A DNA stretch of 64,000 nt, taken from contig JAWLHU010000009.1 of assembly GCA_041690255.1 (NCBI GenBank), forward strand, positions 186,001-250,000, given 5' to 3'. Every line of letters starts with the position of its first letter. Position 1 is the first letter of the stretch. The DNA comes from JAWLHU01 sp041690255. GTDB taxonomy: Bacteria; Bacillota; Sulfobacillia; Symbiobacteriales; Symbiobacteriaceae. Positions 1 through 8,240 of this stretch are shown in pieces. Below the pieces are notes generated by a model. The model had not been told where the DNA came from. It ran no database searches and was given only the letters and a program-made list of their open reading frames with translations. The position numbers and the translations under genes are program-made.

Positions 1-2
1 AG

Positions 3-875
3 AAGCGCTCAGCCGATCTGGCCCGCGGTGTTCTGGGTACGCTCCTGCTCCAGCGGTCTTCCCAACCAGCCACACCACTTCCCCGCATGACCGACCTGGA
101 GAGCCTGCTGGGCTGGCTGGAGGCGACCGGCGAGTATCAGCAAGAGGCCCAGCGGCTGAGCAAGTGGCTGAACCACTGGGCGAGCCAGGCCCCCGAATCC
201 TACGCTGAACAGATCGCCGCCGTGCTGGCATTCACGCGGTGGTTTGAACGTACATCCACGAGAGTGCTGGGTGGGTACACCGAGCAGGTAAACCGCTACC
301 TGTCGGAGGAGCAGGGTGAGCATCGCTGGCGAGAGGATATCATCGCCACCGGTCGCCCCCGAGTTGAGTACCACCTGAACATGGTAGGGGCCGAGCTTAT
401 GAACCAGGCCTACCGCCAGGCCTTCCTCCAGGCCCCCAAGAAGGCGGTTCTGTTGCCTGCCTGCCTGCGGGCGCTCCCCGAGGGGCAGTGCCAGGCGACC
501 GCTACGTCCCACCACCTCCGCTGCACCGGATGCGCCGCTGGCTGCCGCGTCCACCAACTCACCCAGATGGGCAGGCGAGACGGCTTCGAAGTGCGGATCA
601 TCACCCACGAATCGTCCGCCTTCCCCGGGAACGAGACCGACGGAGTTGCCATCGTCGGGATTGGCTGTGTCTCCACCCTCCTGTCCGGCGGTTGGAAGGC
701 ACGGTCCCTCGGTCTGCCCGCCCAGTGTGTCCTGCTCGACTATTGCGGCTGCAAGAAGCACTGGCATCCCACCGGCGTCGCCACCGATCTCAACGTGCAG
801 CAGTTCCGGCGGGTCATGCTTGGTGACGGGGCAGCACCGGCAAGGGTGCCATCGCAGCCTCTTTGCTGTAGATAG
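3..875 (+). CDS. DUF116 family cysteine-rich protein (5' end outside window)
   Basis: The reading frame is open from base 3 and runs to a TAG at 873-875. The first internal ATG is at 87, so the true start probably lies upstream. The C-terminal half carries the DUF116 pattern: an LLPACLRAL segment, a cysteine set including RCTGCAAGCRVHQL, and a later DYCGCKKHWH. This spacing suggests a bound metal or Fe-S cluster. The biochemical role of the family is not established, so none is given. The last 62 bases overlap the 3' end of the convergent WYL regulator, so the final residues (about 15) are likely a non-conserved tail. Confidence 0.8.
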   Translation, partial: KRSADLARGVLGTLLLQRSSQPATPLPRMTDLESLLGWLEATGEYQQEAQRLSKWLNHWASQAPESYAEQIAAVLAFTRWFERTSTRVLGGYTEQVNRYLSEEQGEHRWREDIIATGRPRVEYHLNMVGAELMNQAYRQAFLQAPKKAVLLPACLRALPEGQCQATATSHHLRCTGCAAGCRVHQLTQMGRRDGFEVRIITHESSAFPGNETDGVAIVGIGCVSTLLSGGWKARSLGLPAQCVLLDYCGCKKHWHPTGVATDLNVQQFRRVMLGDGAAPARVPSQPLCCR

Positions 876-1791
876 CGCAGGTCTCGGCGGTCATCCGACG
901 GATTCGCTCCCGGACCGATGGCGGTGCGAGCACCTCCACCTTCGGACCGAAGCTGAGCAAGAATCCGTAGACCCAATCATCCTCGGGGAAGGAGATGCGC
1001 ATCTCAAACCAGCGATCCGAATCGGAGGGCAGGTTCTCCGCCCCGAAGAAGTCGATCACCGCGACTCTGGCCGATGGATGAAACCGGAGGTGCAGATCGA
1101 CGACGGATGGTGACTCCCACGCCTGATCCCACGGGGCCTCCTCCAGGTTGAGCGGGACCCGCTCAAACCGGTCATCGAGCAGCACCACTTCCTGGATCCG
1201 GGAGAGCTTGAAGAGCCGGAAGGACTGGCGCATTCGGCAGAAGCCGTACAGGTACCAGTGCTGCGCCCGCAGGAGCAGCACATGCGGCTCGACCTCACGC
1301 CGTGTACTCTCCCCTCGCGTGCTGCAGTATAGCAGGGAGACGGTGCGCAGCGATTCGGCTGCCTCCTGCAGAAGCTTCAGTTTCCGGTGCAGGCCACTGG
1401 TGTTGCCCCACGGGCGCAGGTCGATCACCGTGTGCTGCAGCCTGGTCTGGAAGCTGTCCGAGCGGGCCTCGGGCACCAGGACCCGGAGCTTCTCCAGAAT
1501 CGCCCCGGCGTGCCTGTCGCTGTAGGTGGTCGCCGCACGCAGGGCGGTAAAGACCGAGACCAACTCGTCTCGGGTCAGGAGGTTCCGGTCAATCCGGTAG
1601 CCCGGAGCGAGGCCGATACCGCCACCCTGCCCCTGGTAGGTGACCACGGGAATGCCCGCGAGGTTGATCGAGTCGATATCCCGGTAGATCGTGCGCACCG
1701 AGACCTCAAACCGGTCTGCCAACTCTGGAGCGGATATGCGTTCCTGATTCGCGAGCAGCATGACGATCGCCAGCAATCGCTCCAGCTTCAT
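814..1791 (-). CDS. HTH/WYL-domain transcriptional regulator (YafY/YobV type)
   Basis: A 325-residue protein with an N-terminal DeoR-like winged helix (residues about 1-60, including SAPELADRFEVSVRTIYRDI) followed by a WYL domain (about 140-310). WYL proteins are cytoplasmic DNA-binding regulators, often sensing a ligand or nucleic acid through the WYL pocket. The ATG at 1791 opens the helix-turn-helix in the normal position. It is transcribed away from the zinc-ribbon gene and overlaps the DUF116 gene tail to tail by 62 bases. No target operator is evident and the ligand is unknown. Confidence 0.88.
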   Translation of the reverse strand: MKLERLLAIVMLLANQERISAPELADRFEVSVRTIYRDIDSINLAGIPVVTYQGQGGGIGLAPGYRIDRNLLTRDELVSVFTALRAATTYSDRHAGAILEKLRVLVPEARSDSFQTRLQHTVIDLRPWGNTSGLHRKLKLLQEAAESLRTVSLLYCSTRGESTRREVEPHVLLLRAQHWYLYGFCRMRQSFRLFKLSRIQEVVLLDDRFERVPLNLEEAPWDQAWESPSVVDLHLRFHPSARVAVIDFFGAENLPSDSDRWFEMRISFPEDDWVYGFLLSFGPKVEVLAPPSVRERIRRMTAETCAIYSKEAAMAPLPVLPRHQA

Positions 1792-1832
1792 GAGTGATCA
1801 GGCCTTTCCACCCGAGATACGAGGATACGCCG

Positions 1833-1867
1833 AAGGGGGTGCCAGTCCTGTGACCGGCGCCCCCTTT
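1833..1867 (-). terminator. Hairpin terminator after the zinc-ribbon gene
   Basis: An 11-bp stem (1833-1843 with 1856-1866, one G-U pair) just downstream of the minus-strand zinc-ribbon gene. The T-tract is poor, so confidence is moderate. Confidence 0.5.
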
Positions 1868-1898
1868 ACTATAGCATGGGAACCATACCCGCTGAAGG

Positions 1899-2162
1899 CT
1901 ACCGGGTACGCCAGCGCTTCAGCGGCGGCAACTGCTCTTGCAGAAGACGCCGGGCACTCTCCTCCGTCATCCCCTCATCCCTGACCAGGAAGGGGACACA
2001 GGACTCGATCATGTGATCCAGGGTCTCCGAAGGAATCCGGAAGGCCCCCTTCTGGTAACAGTGCACGCAGTAATCCTCGCTCGGGGTGCCATCGGACTCG
2101 GTGCCAAAGAGTTCGGGAGCGGTCATGGGCATGGCGCAGCTCTGGCAGATCGGTGTGGTCAT
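1899..2162 (-). CDS. Small putative zinc-ribbon protein
   Basis: An 87-residue protein starting MTTPICQSCAMPM. Two CxxC pairs (CQSC near residue 7 and CVHC near 32) form a zinc-ribbon of the type seen in the putative zinc ribbon family (PF12674-like), usually small cytosolic proteins of unknown role. A longer frame runs upstream to 2486 but lies antisense to the neighbouring peptidase remnant. The ATG at 2162 is chosen because AGGAGG (complement of 2172-2177) sits 9 bases before it. The C-terminal half (about residues 45-87) is helical and charged and resembles the usual tail of this family. The function is not known. Confidence 0.75.
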   Translation of the reverse strand: MTTPICQSCAMPMTAPELFGTESDGTPSEDYCVHCYQKGAFRIPSETLDHMIESCVPFLVRDEGMTEESARRLLQEQLPPLKRWRTR

Positions 2163-2209
2163 CCTCCATCGCCTCCTGTTGGTCTGTACCTTGACACTAC
2201 TCCCTCTAA

Positions 2210-2229
2210 CCTGACACCTGTATGTCAGG
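2210..2229. promoter_or_regulatory. Perfect 7-bp inverted repeat (operator-like)
   Basis: CCTGACA and TGTCAGG arms separated by 6 bases, lying between the divergent zinc-ribbon gene and the peptidase remnant. It could be an operator. Nothing beyond the symmetry supports this. Confidence 0.3.
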
Positions 2230-3193
2230 ATGCCCAACACGTCTTTCGTAGGGTACGCCTGGACCCGGGACGATGCCGCGATCATCTTCGGCAAGGACAG
2301 GAACGGTGACGAGCAGAACAACCTGTACCGGCTGGACCTGACAGCCCAACAGGTCGAGCAGTTGAACGATGACCCCAGGTCGCAGGAGCACCCCTGGGCG
2401 GTCTCGCCGGACAACCGGACCCTGTTGGTTGCCTCCAACCGGGCAGGACAGATGCACCTCGCCTTCTCAGCCAATGAGACCGCCAATCTGCAGAACCGTG
2501 ATCTCTATCTCATGCGGGCAGACGGTAGCGAGATGCGGAGACTGCTCTCGTTGAAGGAGGGCTCCGGGGAGCACCTCGCTGCCTGGCACCCTGGCGGACG
2601 GCTGGCGGCTGTGACAACCGATTTCGCCTTCTCAAACCGTCCCTGGATTCTGGACATGACAACGGGTGAAGGCCGGGCCCTCGGGCTTCGCCATCGGCGC
2701 ACAGTTCGTCCTGGACGACACCCACCTGTTCGTTAGCTACGAGACAGCAGACCGGCGGCCCGAACTCCCAGCACCTCCGCTACTTTCACCCGTATTACAG
2801 TACCTGGGCCCTGAAGGACTGGGGCGGGATCGACCTGGAGGATGTTGCGGCCGGCGCCGAATACCTCAAGACCCTCCCCTACGTCGACCCGGACCGAATC
2901 GCTGTCTACGGCGGATCCTATGGCGGGTACATGACCTTCATGGCGGTGGGGAAGAGGCCTGACCTCTTCAAGGTGGGCATCCCCGTAGTCGGGATCACCG
3001 ACCTCCACCTCCTCCACGACGAGTCGATGGACGGAAGCGGCTCCTTGAACTGGGCAAGCGGGAGGGCACGGAGCCGGAGGCCGACTTCGAGTACCATGAG
3101 CATGACGATGAAGGGCACGGCTTCGGCCACAGCCAGGAGAAACAGCTCCGGACCTACCGGCTGCTGGTGGACTTCCTACAGCGGCGCCTATGA
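2230..3193 (+). pseudogene. Decayed S9 (prolyl oligopeptidase family) peptidase
   Basis: The first 470 bases encode beta-propeller blades (YRLDLTAQQVEQLNDDP, YLMRADGSEMRRL). The frame then breaks near 2670-2780. From about 2780 another frame encodes the catalytic alpha/beta-hydrolase domain, with the nucleophile motif GGSYGGY at about 2908-2930. A further shift near 3085 leads to FEYHEHDDEGHGF, which holds the catalytic His, and a stop at 3191-3193. The whole is far shorter than the 600-650 residues usual for the family, so internal deletions are likely as well as frameshifts. An intact S9 peptidase is present at 62048-63877. Sequencing error alone would not explain the missing sequence. Confidence 0.85.
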
Positions 3194-3200
3194 GCAAACC

Positions 3201-3229
3201 GGGCCGGCAGGCGAAGTACCTGCCGGCCC
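3201..3229 (-). terminator. Terminator at the end of the eut operon
   Basis: An 11-bp perfect GC-rich stem (3201-3211 with 3219-3229, 7-base loop) directly after the stop of eutP on the minus strand, followed by GGTTTGC. It may also end transcripts from the plus-strand peptidase remnant. Confidence 0.7.
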
Positions 3230-3233
3230 ACTG

Positions 3234-3713
3234 CTATAGCTGTTCGCCTGCCGCCGCCTGCAGATGGCGGGCGATCTCCGGCAGAGCCCGCAGGGCGGAA
3301 AGCCCCCTGCCGGTCAGCGCCGATACCGGGTAGTAGGGCGGGCTGACACCGAGGGTCTCCAACAGCCGCCCAGCCCGGTACTGATCGGCTGCAGGATGGC
3401 CAACCTTGGTGATCACCCCCCGCACCGGCTGGTTGGGCCGCCGCATCTGGGTGAGCACCTCCGGCCAGAGCCCCGCCATGGAGGCGGTAGCATCCTGGAG
3501 AACCCAGATTGCCTCAGCGTCCAGTGCGCTCGTGACCAGGGCACCGTAATAGCCAGGCTTCTGGCAGAACTCCCCTGGCAGATCGATCGCGATGGCGCTG
3601 AACTCCAGGGCCTGCGTCTTGCGGTAGTGAATCGGAACCCCGGAGAGCGCCTGGAGCAGCGTCGTCTTGCCATACCCGGTCCCGCCGACAACGAGAATCG
3701 CCCGCTTCGCCAT
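3234..3713 (-). CDS. eutP: EutP/PduV-like small GTPase or acetate kinase-like protein
   Basis: A 159-residue P-loop protein. The Walker A GGTGYGKTTL is at residues 10-19. A later TKVGHP segment stands where the guanine-specificity loop is expected, and the C-terminal SALTGRG resembles the GTPase G5 motif. EutP/PduV proteins occur in ethanolamine and propanediol compartment loci; proposed roles are acetate kinase activity (EutP of Salmonella) and positioning of compartments (PduV). It is the last gene of the operon, three bases after eutH. Assignment rests on the family pattern and context; which of the two roles applies cannot be told from sequence. Confidence 0.82.
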   Translation of the reverse strand: MAKRAILVVGGTGYGKTTLLQALSGVPIHYRKTQALEFSAIAIDLPGEFCQKPGYYGALVTSALDAEAIWVLQDATASMAGLWPEVLTQMRRPNQPVRGVITKVGHPAADQYRAGRLLETLGVSPPYYPVSALTGRGLSALRALPEIARHLQAAAGEQL

Positions 3714-3716
3714 CGC

Positions 3717-4835
3717 TCAGGCGGTTGCGCGCTTCTGGCCAGCCCTGGTTCCCGCACTCGCCGCCCGGTTAGCCAACAGCATGGCCACCAGGATCGCGGT
3801 AATGCCCGCCGTCAACTTGCCTACGATCACCGGGAAGATCATCTGTGGCTCCACACCGGCGGTGAAGCCCAGGTGATCGCCAAAGGTAAAAGCGGCGCTG
3901 ACCGCAAAGGCCGAGTTCAGGATCTTCCCGCGGTCATCCATATCCTTCATGATGGTGAACATCGGGATGTTATTGGCGAGAGTAGCCACCATACCCGCTG
4001 CCGCCACCTCTCCCATGCCCATCGAACGCCCGAGTGCCTTCAACGGCTTGTCAAAGACCTTCACGATGAACTTGACCATCGGGAAGGCGCCGGCCAGCAT
4101 GATCGCGATCGAACCAATGATCTGGATGCCGTCTGTGATCGGTGCCAGGCCAGGGATGACCACCACGCCGGTCAGCGTCTCCCAGACGATTGCGGCAAGG
4201 GCGATGGTGATCAGGATCATGACGCCTTTGCCGAAGTACTGGAAGCCGGAGACCATCTTCTCTGGAATCATCCAGAGACCAAGGGCAATCAGGAGGGCCA
4301 CTATGGCCACGGGGATCATGTTGACCAGCAGGAAGCCGATCCCCCATCCGGCCACAAGGCCACCGATGACACAACCGATCGGGATGGTAACGAAGCCGGC
4401 AAGCATGCCCATCGCCAGGAAGCGACGGTCGTCCGGCTTGATAATGCCCAGGGCCACCGGGATCGAGAAGACGATCGTCGGGCCCATCATCGCCCCGAGG
4501 ATCAACCCGGCATAACTGCCGGCCTCCGGAGAGAGTGCCAACTCTTTCGCAAGCGGATACCCACCCATGTCATTAGCCAGCAGGGTGGTGGCAAACATCG
4601 CAGGGTCTGCACCCAGCGCTTGATAGACCGGTACGACGACCGGACGCAGGATTGCCGCCAGCACCGGGGCCGCCGAAACCACGCCCACCATGGCGAGTGT
4701 GAGTGCTCCCATGGCGTTGAAGCCATTCTCGAACTCCTCGCCCAGGCCGTATTTGTTGCCCAGGATCCGGTCAACGGCGCCCAGGATCATGAAGATAGCC
4801 ATGATCCAAACAATGACCTGGTTGACAACTTCCAT
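3717..4835 (-). CDS. eutH: Ethanolamine permease EutH
   Basis: A 372-residue integral membrane protein with about ten hydrophobic helices and the conserved EutH segments LLANDMGGYPLAKELA (near residues 105-120), GPTIVFSIPVALGII and TFGDHLGFTA. EutH moves ethanolamine, probably in the protonated form, across the cytoplasmic membrane, and matters most when ethanolamine is scarce or the pH is low. The length matches the family. The ATG at 4835 begins at the first helix. It is the penultimate gene of the operon, so substrate uptake is encoded with the enzymes that use it. Confidence 0.95.
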   Translation of the reverse strand: MEVVNQVIVWIMAIFMILGAVDRILGNKYGLGEEFENGFNAMGALTLAMVGVVSAAPVLAAILRPVVVPVYQALGADPAMFATTLLANDMGGYPLAKELALSPEAGSYAGLILGAMMGPTIVFSIPVALGIIKPDDRRFLAMGMLAGFVTIPIGCVIGGLVAGWGIGFLLVNMIPVAIVALLIALGLWMIPEKMVSGFQYFGKGVMILITIALAAIVWETLTGVVVIPGLAPITDGIQIIGSIAIMLAGAFPMVKFIVKVFDKPLKALGRSMGMGEVAAAGMVATLANNIPMFTIMKDMDDRGKILNSAFAVSAAFTFGDHLGFTAGVEPQMIFPVIVGKLTAGITAILVAMLLANRAASAGTRAGQKRATA

Positions 4836-4898
4836 GCTTCTCCCCCTTTTCTTGCGCTGTTACCGCGTCCAGAATCTGTACCTTGGGTGCAGGATGGG

Positions 4899-5198
4899 TC
4901 AGGATCTCATCCGCTCTGCAAGTTCCTGAAGTACCGCCTGGAACACCCTTTCCCGCAGGTCCGGGGCGAGTCCGGGCGTCATTGCCTCCACCACCTCCCG
5001 GACTGCCCGATCCGCCTCGCCGGCCTCAGGTACCGGCTCCGGGACGGACTCCACCACCTCCTCTACCTGGAAGCTAAGGGCGACCAGCAGGTCCTTCGCT
5101 CCAGGGGTGATGATGGCGTCAGGGGGCAGTCTCAGGTGGTAGACGCCAGCGTAATGGAGGTCAAGGACCTCCTTCGGTGTCACGAGCCTGCGCTTCAC
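4899..5198 (-). CDS. Short EutQ N-terminal-like protein
   Basis: A 99-residue protein with a GTG start at 5198 preceded by GGGAGGG at 8 bases. Residues 4-45 match the N-terminal module of EutQ: LVTPKEVLDLHYAGVYHLRL, then an IITPGAKDLL motif. The cupin (acetate kinase-like) domain that follows in enterobacterial EutQ is absent; an acidic linker and an amphipathic C-terminal helix (about residues 60-99) follow instead. Related modules occur in this operon at the N-terminus of EutT and the C-terminus of the flavoprotein. A role in docking within the compartment is possible but not shown. Confidence 0.7.
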   Translation of the reverse strand: MKRRLVTPKEVLDLHYAGVYHLRLPPDAIITPGAKDLLVALSFQVEEVVESVPEPVPEAGEADRAVREVVEAMTPGLAPDLRERVFQAVLQELAERMRS

Positions 5199-5216
5199 GG
5201 GAATCCCTCCCTTGCG

Positions 5217-5765
5217 CTAGAAGAGTGTCCGGATCAGGTCGCGGTGCAGGTTCGGAATCACGACCCGATCGACGAGCGCTCCGGGTTGCAGGGTAGTAAG
5301 GCCGGCTTCGACCGCCGCCTGGACGGCGCTGACCCCGCCGGCAACCAGGAAATATCCCTTGCCGCCGTAACCGATCCCTGAGCGAATCTCCAGCAGGGAG
5401 ACATGGCTGGCCTTGACGGCGCTGTCCGCTGCGACGATCGCCGCGGACACCGTAAAGGTCTCCACCGCTCCCACCGCGACCCACTCATCGAGATCTGGCA
5501 GAGACAGGTGAAAGGCTGGCAGGACAGATGGGTGGACGTTCGCCAGCAGCAGCCGGTCAACCAGCATCGGACCCGCCTCTGCGGTGCCGGCCTGCATGGC
5601 TGCCTCAACAGCCCCGACCTCACCACCGATGATGGTGATGTACTTGCCCGGGCAGATCGTCCGGCTGACCAGCACCTCCACCGCCCCCGCCTTCGCCATT
5701 GCGTCCGCCGCGCGGAGACCGGAGGGAAGGGTGAGCGACTCGATCATGCCAACAGCCAGCGACAT
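5217..5765 (-). CDS. pduT: PduT-like tandem-domain (BMC-T) shell protein with Fe-S cysteine
   Basis: A 182-residue protein with two BMC domains (about residues 3-90 and 95-180). The first contains SRTICPGKY, with Cys38 at the position that in PduT binds a [4Fe-4S] cluster at the pore of the trimer. PduT-type shell proteins are thought to pass electrons across the compartment wall. The longer frame begins at 5807, but the ATG at 5765 is preceded by GGGAGGTG and starts the BMC fold properly. It lies directly downstream of pduS, the enzyme that would feed the cluster. The assignment is firm; the electron-transfer role is inferred from the family. Confidence 0.93.
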   Translation of the reverse strand: MSLAVGMIESLTLPSGLRAADAMAKAGAVEVLVSRTICPGKYITIIGGEVGAVEAAMQAGTAEAGPMLVDRLLLANVHPSVLPAFHLSLPDLDEWVAVGAVETFTVSAAIVAADSAVKASHVSLLEIRSGIGYGGKGYFLVAGGVSAVQAAVEAGLTTLQPGALVDRVVIPNLHRDLIRTLF

Positions 5766-5766
5766 C

Positions 5767-7107
5767 CTACTCACCTCCCTGCTCCGGCGCAGCGATGACG
5801 ATTGCATCCGGGGAGACTTCGATCACCCGACCGCTGATGCTGGCATGAAGGGCGGCGCCCAGTCTGCCCTCCGGCGGTTCTGCAACCAGTTGCCCGACGG
5901 CGACCGCCTCGCCCACCTCCACCAGTGGCAGAGCGGGGGCCCCGACGTGTTGAGTGAGCAGCAGGCTCACCGTCGGAACCATCAGCTCCGGGTCGACCAG
6001 GGGCGCCTTGCGGTCATATCCATCGATCCCCAACCGCTCCTTGACCCGGATGGAGGGAACCCGCCGCTCGGAGAGCAGCGGATGAGCCCCCCGCTCAGGG
6101 GTAGCGCCAGGCGTGTATCGCACGCCCTGCTCCGCGAGGCGCCGCTTGGTCTGTATGGCCGCCTGCCGGGGCATCAGCAGCTCGGGGCAGGCGAAGGCCT
6201 CGCAGAGGCCGCACTCGCAGCATAGGAGCGCACCAATCTCCACCTCGGGAACCTGCAGCCCGTACCCCGCCTGGAGCATCAGCCGGTTGGGCAGGATGGC
6301 ATGTCCCAGGAGAAACCGGGGGCAGAGTTCCGTGCAGAAGTGGCATTGTATGCAGTTCATGCTCTGCTTCTTGTTGATCGTCCAGGGCTGGATCAGCCGC
6401 TGAACCCAGGGGAGGCTTCGAGGCAGGAGGATCACGCCACCGGTCCGCTTGGTGACCGGCTCTCCCGGCTCGGCCAGGTGGCCCATCAGGACGCCTCCCA
6501 CCAGCAACACAGGGTCATCCACCGCCGCCCCGCCGGCCAGCCTCACCAACTCCTGGACGGGTGTGCCGATGGGTACCCGCACCGAGATCGGCTGCTGAAC
6601 GGCGCCCGAGACGGTCAGGTACTTGGTGGTGACAGGTTCGCCATGATCCACCGCCCTGGCGATATTGCAGAGCGTCTCCACGTTCTGGACGAGGGTGGCG
6701 ACCTGCAGTGGGATCCCGCCAGGAGGGACAATCCGGCCGGTGATCAGATGGACCAACACCTGCTCATCACCGGCGGGGTAGAAATCGTCCAGCAAGAAGA
6801 GGTCGATTCCTGCCTGGCCTGCGGCCTCCTCCAGTGCCGTACGAGCCGCCCTGTACTTAGCCTTCAGGGCGATGACCACCCGCCTGGCGCCGGTGGCCGA
6901 GCGAACCAGGTCAAGCCCGCGAATGATCTCAGCGGTGCGGGCCTCCATGAGCGCCTGGTCGGCATAGAGCAGGGGCTCACACTCCGCCCCGTTGGCGATC
7001 AGCCACTCCACCTGGCTCTGCAGCTTCACATGAGTCGGAAAACCAGCTCCGCCGGCCCCGACCACCCCAGCCGCCCGGACGCGCCGGACGATCGTCGCTG
7101 CATCCAC
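5767..7107 (-). CDS. pduS: PduS-like flavin/Fe-S NADH dehydrogenase (RnfC family)
   Basis: A 446-residue protein. An N-terminal glycine-rich segment, GVVGAGGAGFPTHVK (residues 14-28), and the following Rossmann-like domain resemble the NADH/FMN region of complex I and RnfC. Two cysteine groups, CIQCHFCTELCP (C252, 255, 258, 262) and CCECGLCEAFACP (C297, 299, 302, 307), bind two [4Fe-4S] clusters. In the Pdu compartment PduS reduces cobalamin and associates with the adenosyltransferase and with PduT. The start is GTG at 7107 after GAGGGGGTG. It is adjacent to pduT and shares the operon with EutT, so it could both reduce B12 and re-oxidise NADH. Confidence 0.93.
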   Translation of the reverse strand: MDAATIVRRVRAAGVVGAGGAGFPTHVKLQSQVEWLIANGAECEPLLYADQALMEARTAEIIRGLDLVRSATGARRVVIALKAKYRAARTALEEAAGQAGIDLFLLDDFYPAGDEQVLVHLITGRIVPPGGIPLQVATLVQNVETLCNIARAVDHGEPVTTKYLTVSGAVQQPISVRVPIGTPVQELVRLAGGAAVDDPVLLVGGVLMGHLAEPGEPVTKRTGGVILLPRSLPWVQRLIQPWTINKKQSMNCIQCHFCTELCPRFLLGHAILPNRLMLQAGYGLQVPEVEIGALLCCECGLCEAFACPELLMPRQAAIQTKRRLAEQGVRYTPGATPERGAHPLLSERRVPSIRVKERLGIDGYDRKAPLVDPELMVPTVSLLLTQHVGAPALPLVEVGEAVAVGQLVAEPPEGRLGAALHASISGRVIEVSPDAIVIAAPEQGGE

Positions 7108-7120
7108 AGGCTCACCCCCT

Positions 7121-7420
7121 CTACTCCGGGACGGGCTCCGTGGTCAGAATCTTGGCCCGTTCCAGTTCCACGGTGTCGACGATCGCCACCACCATGGCAT
7201 CGACCGGAACCGAATCGTTGATCGGTTTGCGGGCAGAACTGCCGCTGGTCAGAAGCACCGTCTCACCGGCTCCCGCCCCGATCCGGTCTCCGGCGATAAT
7301 CGGATGGTCCACGAGGCGCCCCTGCAGGTCGATCGCCTGAACGACCAGGAGCTTGAGCCCGGTCAGGCTCTCCTCCTTCCGGGTGGCCCAGATATGGCCT
7401 ACCACCTTAGCGAGTCGCAC
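7121..7420 (-). CDS. eutN: BMC vertex protein EutN/CcmL (BMC-P)
   Basis: A 99-residue protein of the EutN/CcmL pentamer family: RLAKVVGHIWATRKEESLTG at the start, then LLVVQAIDL and VDAMVVAIVDTV. Pentamers cap the twelve vertices of the icosahedral shell. The GTG at 7420 is preferred over the ATG at 7438 because VRLAKVVG is the family's usual N-terminus and GAGGGGAGGGA lies at a good distance before it. The start overlaps the 3' end of the flavoprotein gene by 14 bases, which suggests coupled translation. Confidence 0.93.
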   Translation of the reverse strand: MRLAKVVGHIWATRKEESLTGLKLLVVQAIDLQGRLVDHPIIAGDRIGAGAGETVLLTSGSSARKPINDSVPVDAMVVAIVDTVELERAKILTTEPVPE

Positions 7421-8240
7421 GGGTATCCCTCCCCTCATCCGGCCGGACTTCGATCAGGGTGATCCCCAGGTCCCGGCAGAGGTCCCGGGCCAGGGGGGTG
7501 ACGATCGCGCCGGGTTCCACCGCCAGGCTCGTCTGCCCTGAACGGGCAGCGCTCTCCACCTCGGCTGCGCTGACCAGGGGCCGCCTGACCGTCCCGCATG
7601 ACTGGGAGGGCGTGGGGAGGTCGAGGACGGCCCCGGCCAGGTCGCCGACCTGCACGACCGCAGCGCCGTAGTCGCGCAACCGGTCGAGATAGCCGGTCAG
7701 CATCGTCCGGTAGGGAGCCGGCGCCTGCGCGGGGACAGCGGAGTCCGGGCAGACGACAATGCGCCGGCCCATGAGAATCGCCCCGGCCAGCAGGTTGGAT
7801 GCCATAGAGTCCCGGATGCCCAGAGCGGCCTTGGCCAGTGTGTTCTGCGTGAGCACAGGAACGGCGACGACCTCAGACCAGTGAACCAATCCGTACAGGG
7901 TCTGCTCCGTGCAGGTGGCGATCAGTTCACCAACGGCGGCCAGCTGCTCGATCCGGTGCGGGCCGAGAATGCCGACCGCGGACTCCGTGCAGACGATCTT
8001 GACCTCCGATCCGGCGCGGACCAGGTCCATCACCGCCGAAGTGGCCTCCGCCAGCCGCTGATCCCCCCCGGTGAAGAGCGCCAGCACCCTCGGCCCGGGA
8101 GGCGGCGATGGCAGAGACTGACTCGGGGACTGACTCGGGGACTGACTCGGGGACTGACTCGGGGACTGGCTTGGAGACTCGGCCTGTAACCGCCGGCAGA
8201 CCTCGGCCACAATGCGATCGATCAACTCATCCGTCATCAT
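7407..8240 (-). CDS. Flavoprotein-like microcompartment protein with Ser-Pro-Gln repeat linker
   Basis: A 277-residue protein of a type common in Eut and glycyl-radical compartment loci and often annotated as a flavoprotein. Residues 1-20 form a short amphipathic helix (DELIDRIVAEVCRRLQAE) like an encapsulation peptide. It is followed by a flexible linker of four-residue repeats (SPSQ), then a Rossmann-like domain (VLALFTGGDQ to about residue 215). The C-terminal 45 residues hold the VEPGAIVTPLARDL module shared with EutT and EutQ. The catalytic role is not known. It starts by an ATGATGATGA overlap with eutJ upstream and overlaps eutN downstream. Confidence 0.78.
   Translation of the reverse strand: MMTDELIDRIVAEVCRRLQAESPSQSPSQSPSQSPSQSPSQSLPSPPPGPRVLALFTGGDQRLAEATSAVMDLVRAGSEVKIVCTESAVGILGPHRIEQLAAVGELIATCTEQTLYGLVHWSEVVAVPVLTQNTLAKAALGIRDSMASNLLAGAILMGRRIVVCPDSAVPAQAPAPYRTMLTGYLDRLRDYGAAVVQVGDLAGAVLDLPTPSQSCGTVRRPLVSAAEVESAARSGQTSLAVEPGAIVTPLARDLCRDLGITLIEVRPDEGRDTRATR
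8116..8175. repeat. 12-bp tandem repeat inside the flavoprotein gene
   Basis: Four perfect copies of a 12-bp unit (8116-8163) and one degenerate copy (8164-8175). The unit length is a multiple of three, so copy number can change without breaking the frame. It encodes the Ser-Pro-Gln-Ser linker between an N-terminal helix and the body of the protein. Confidence 0.95.

Noticed and set aside
1..767. Minus-strand 252-residue frame at 9-767
   Set aside because: Antisense to the DUF116 gene, which has the recognisable cysteine pattern.
3264..5381. 705-residue plus-strand open frame
   Set aside because: It is antisense to eutP, eutH and the next two genes; its sequence is low-complexity His/Asp/Arg typical of the reverse of GC-rich coding DNA.
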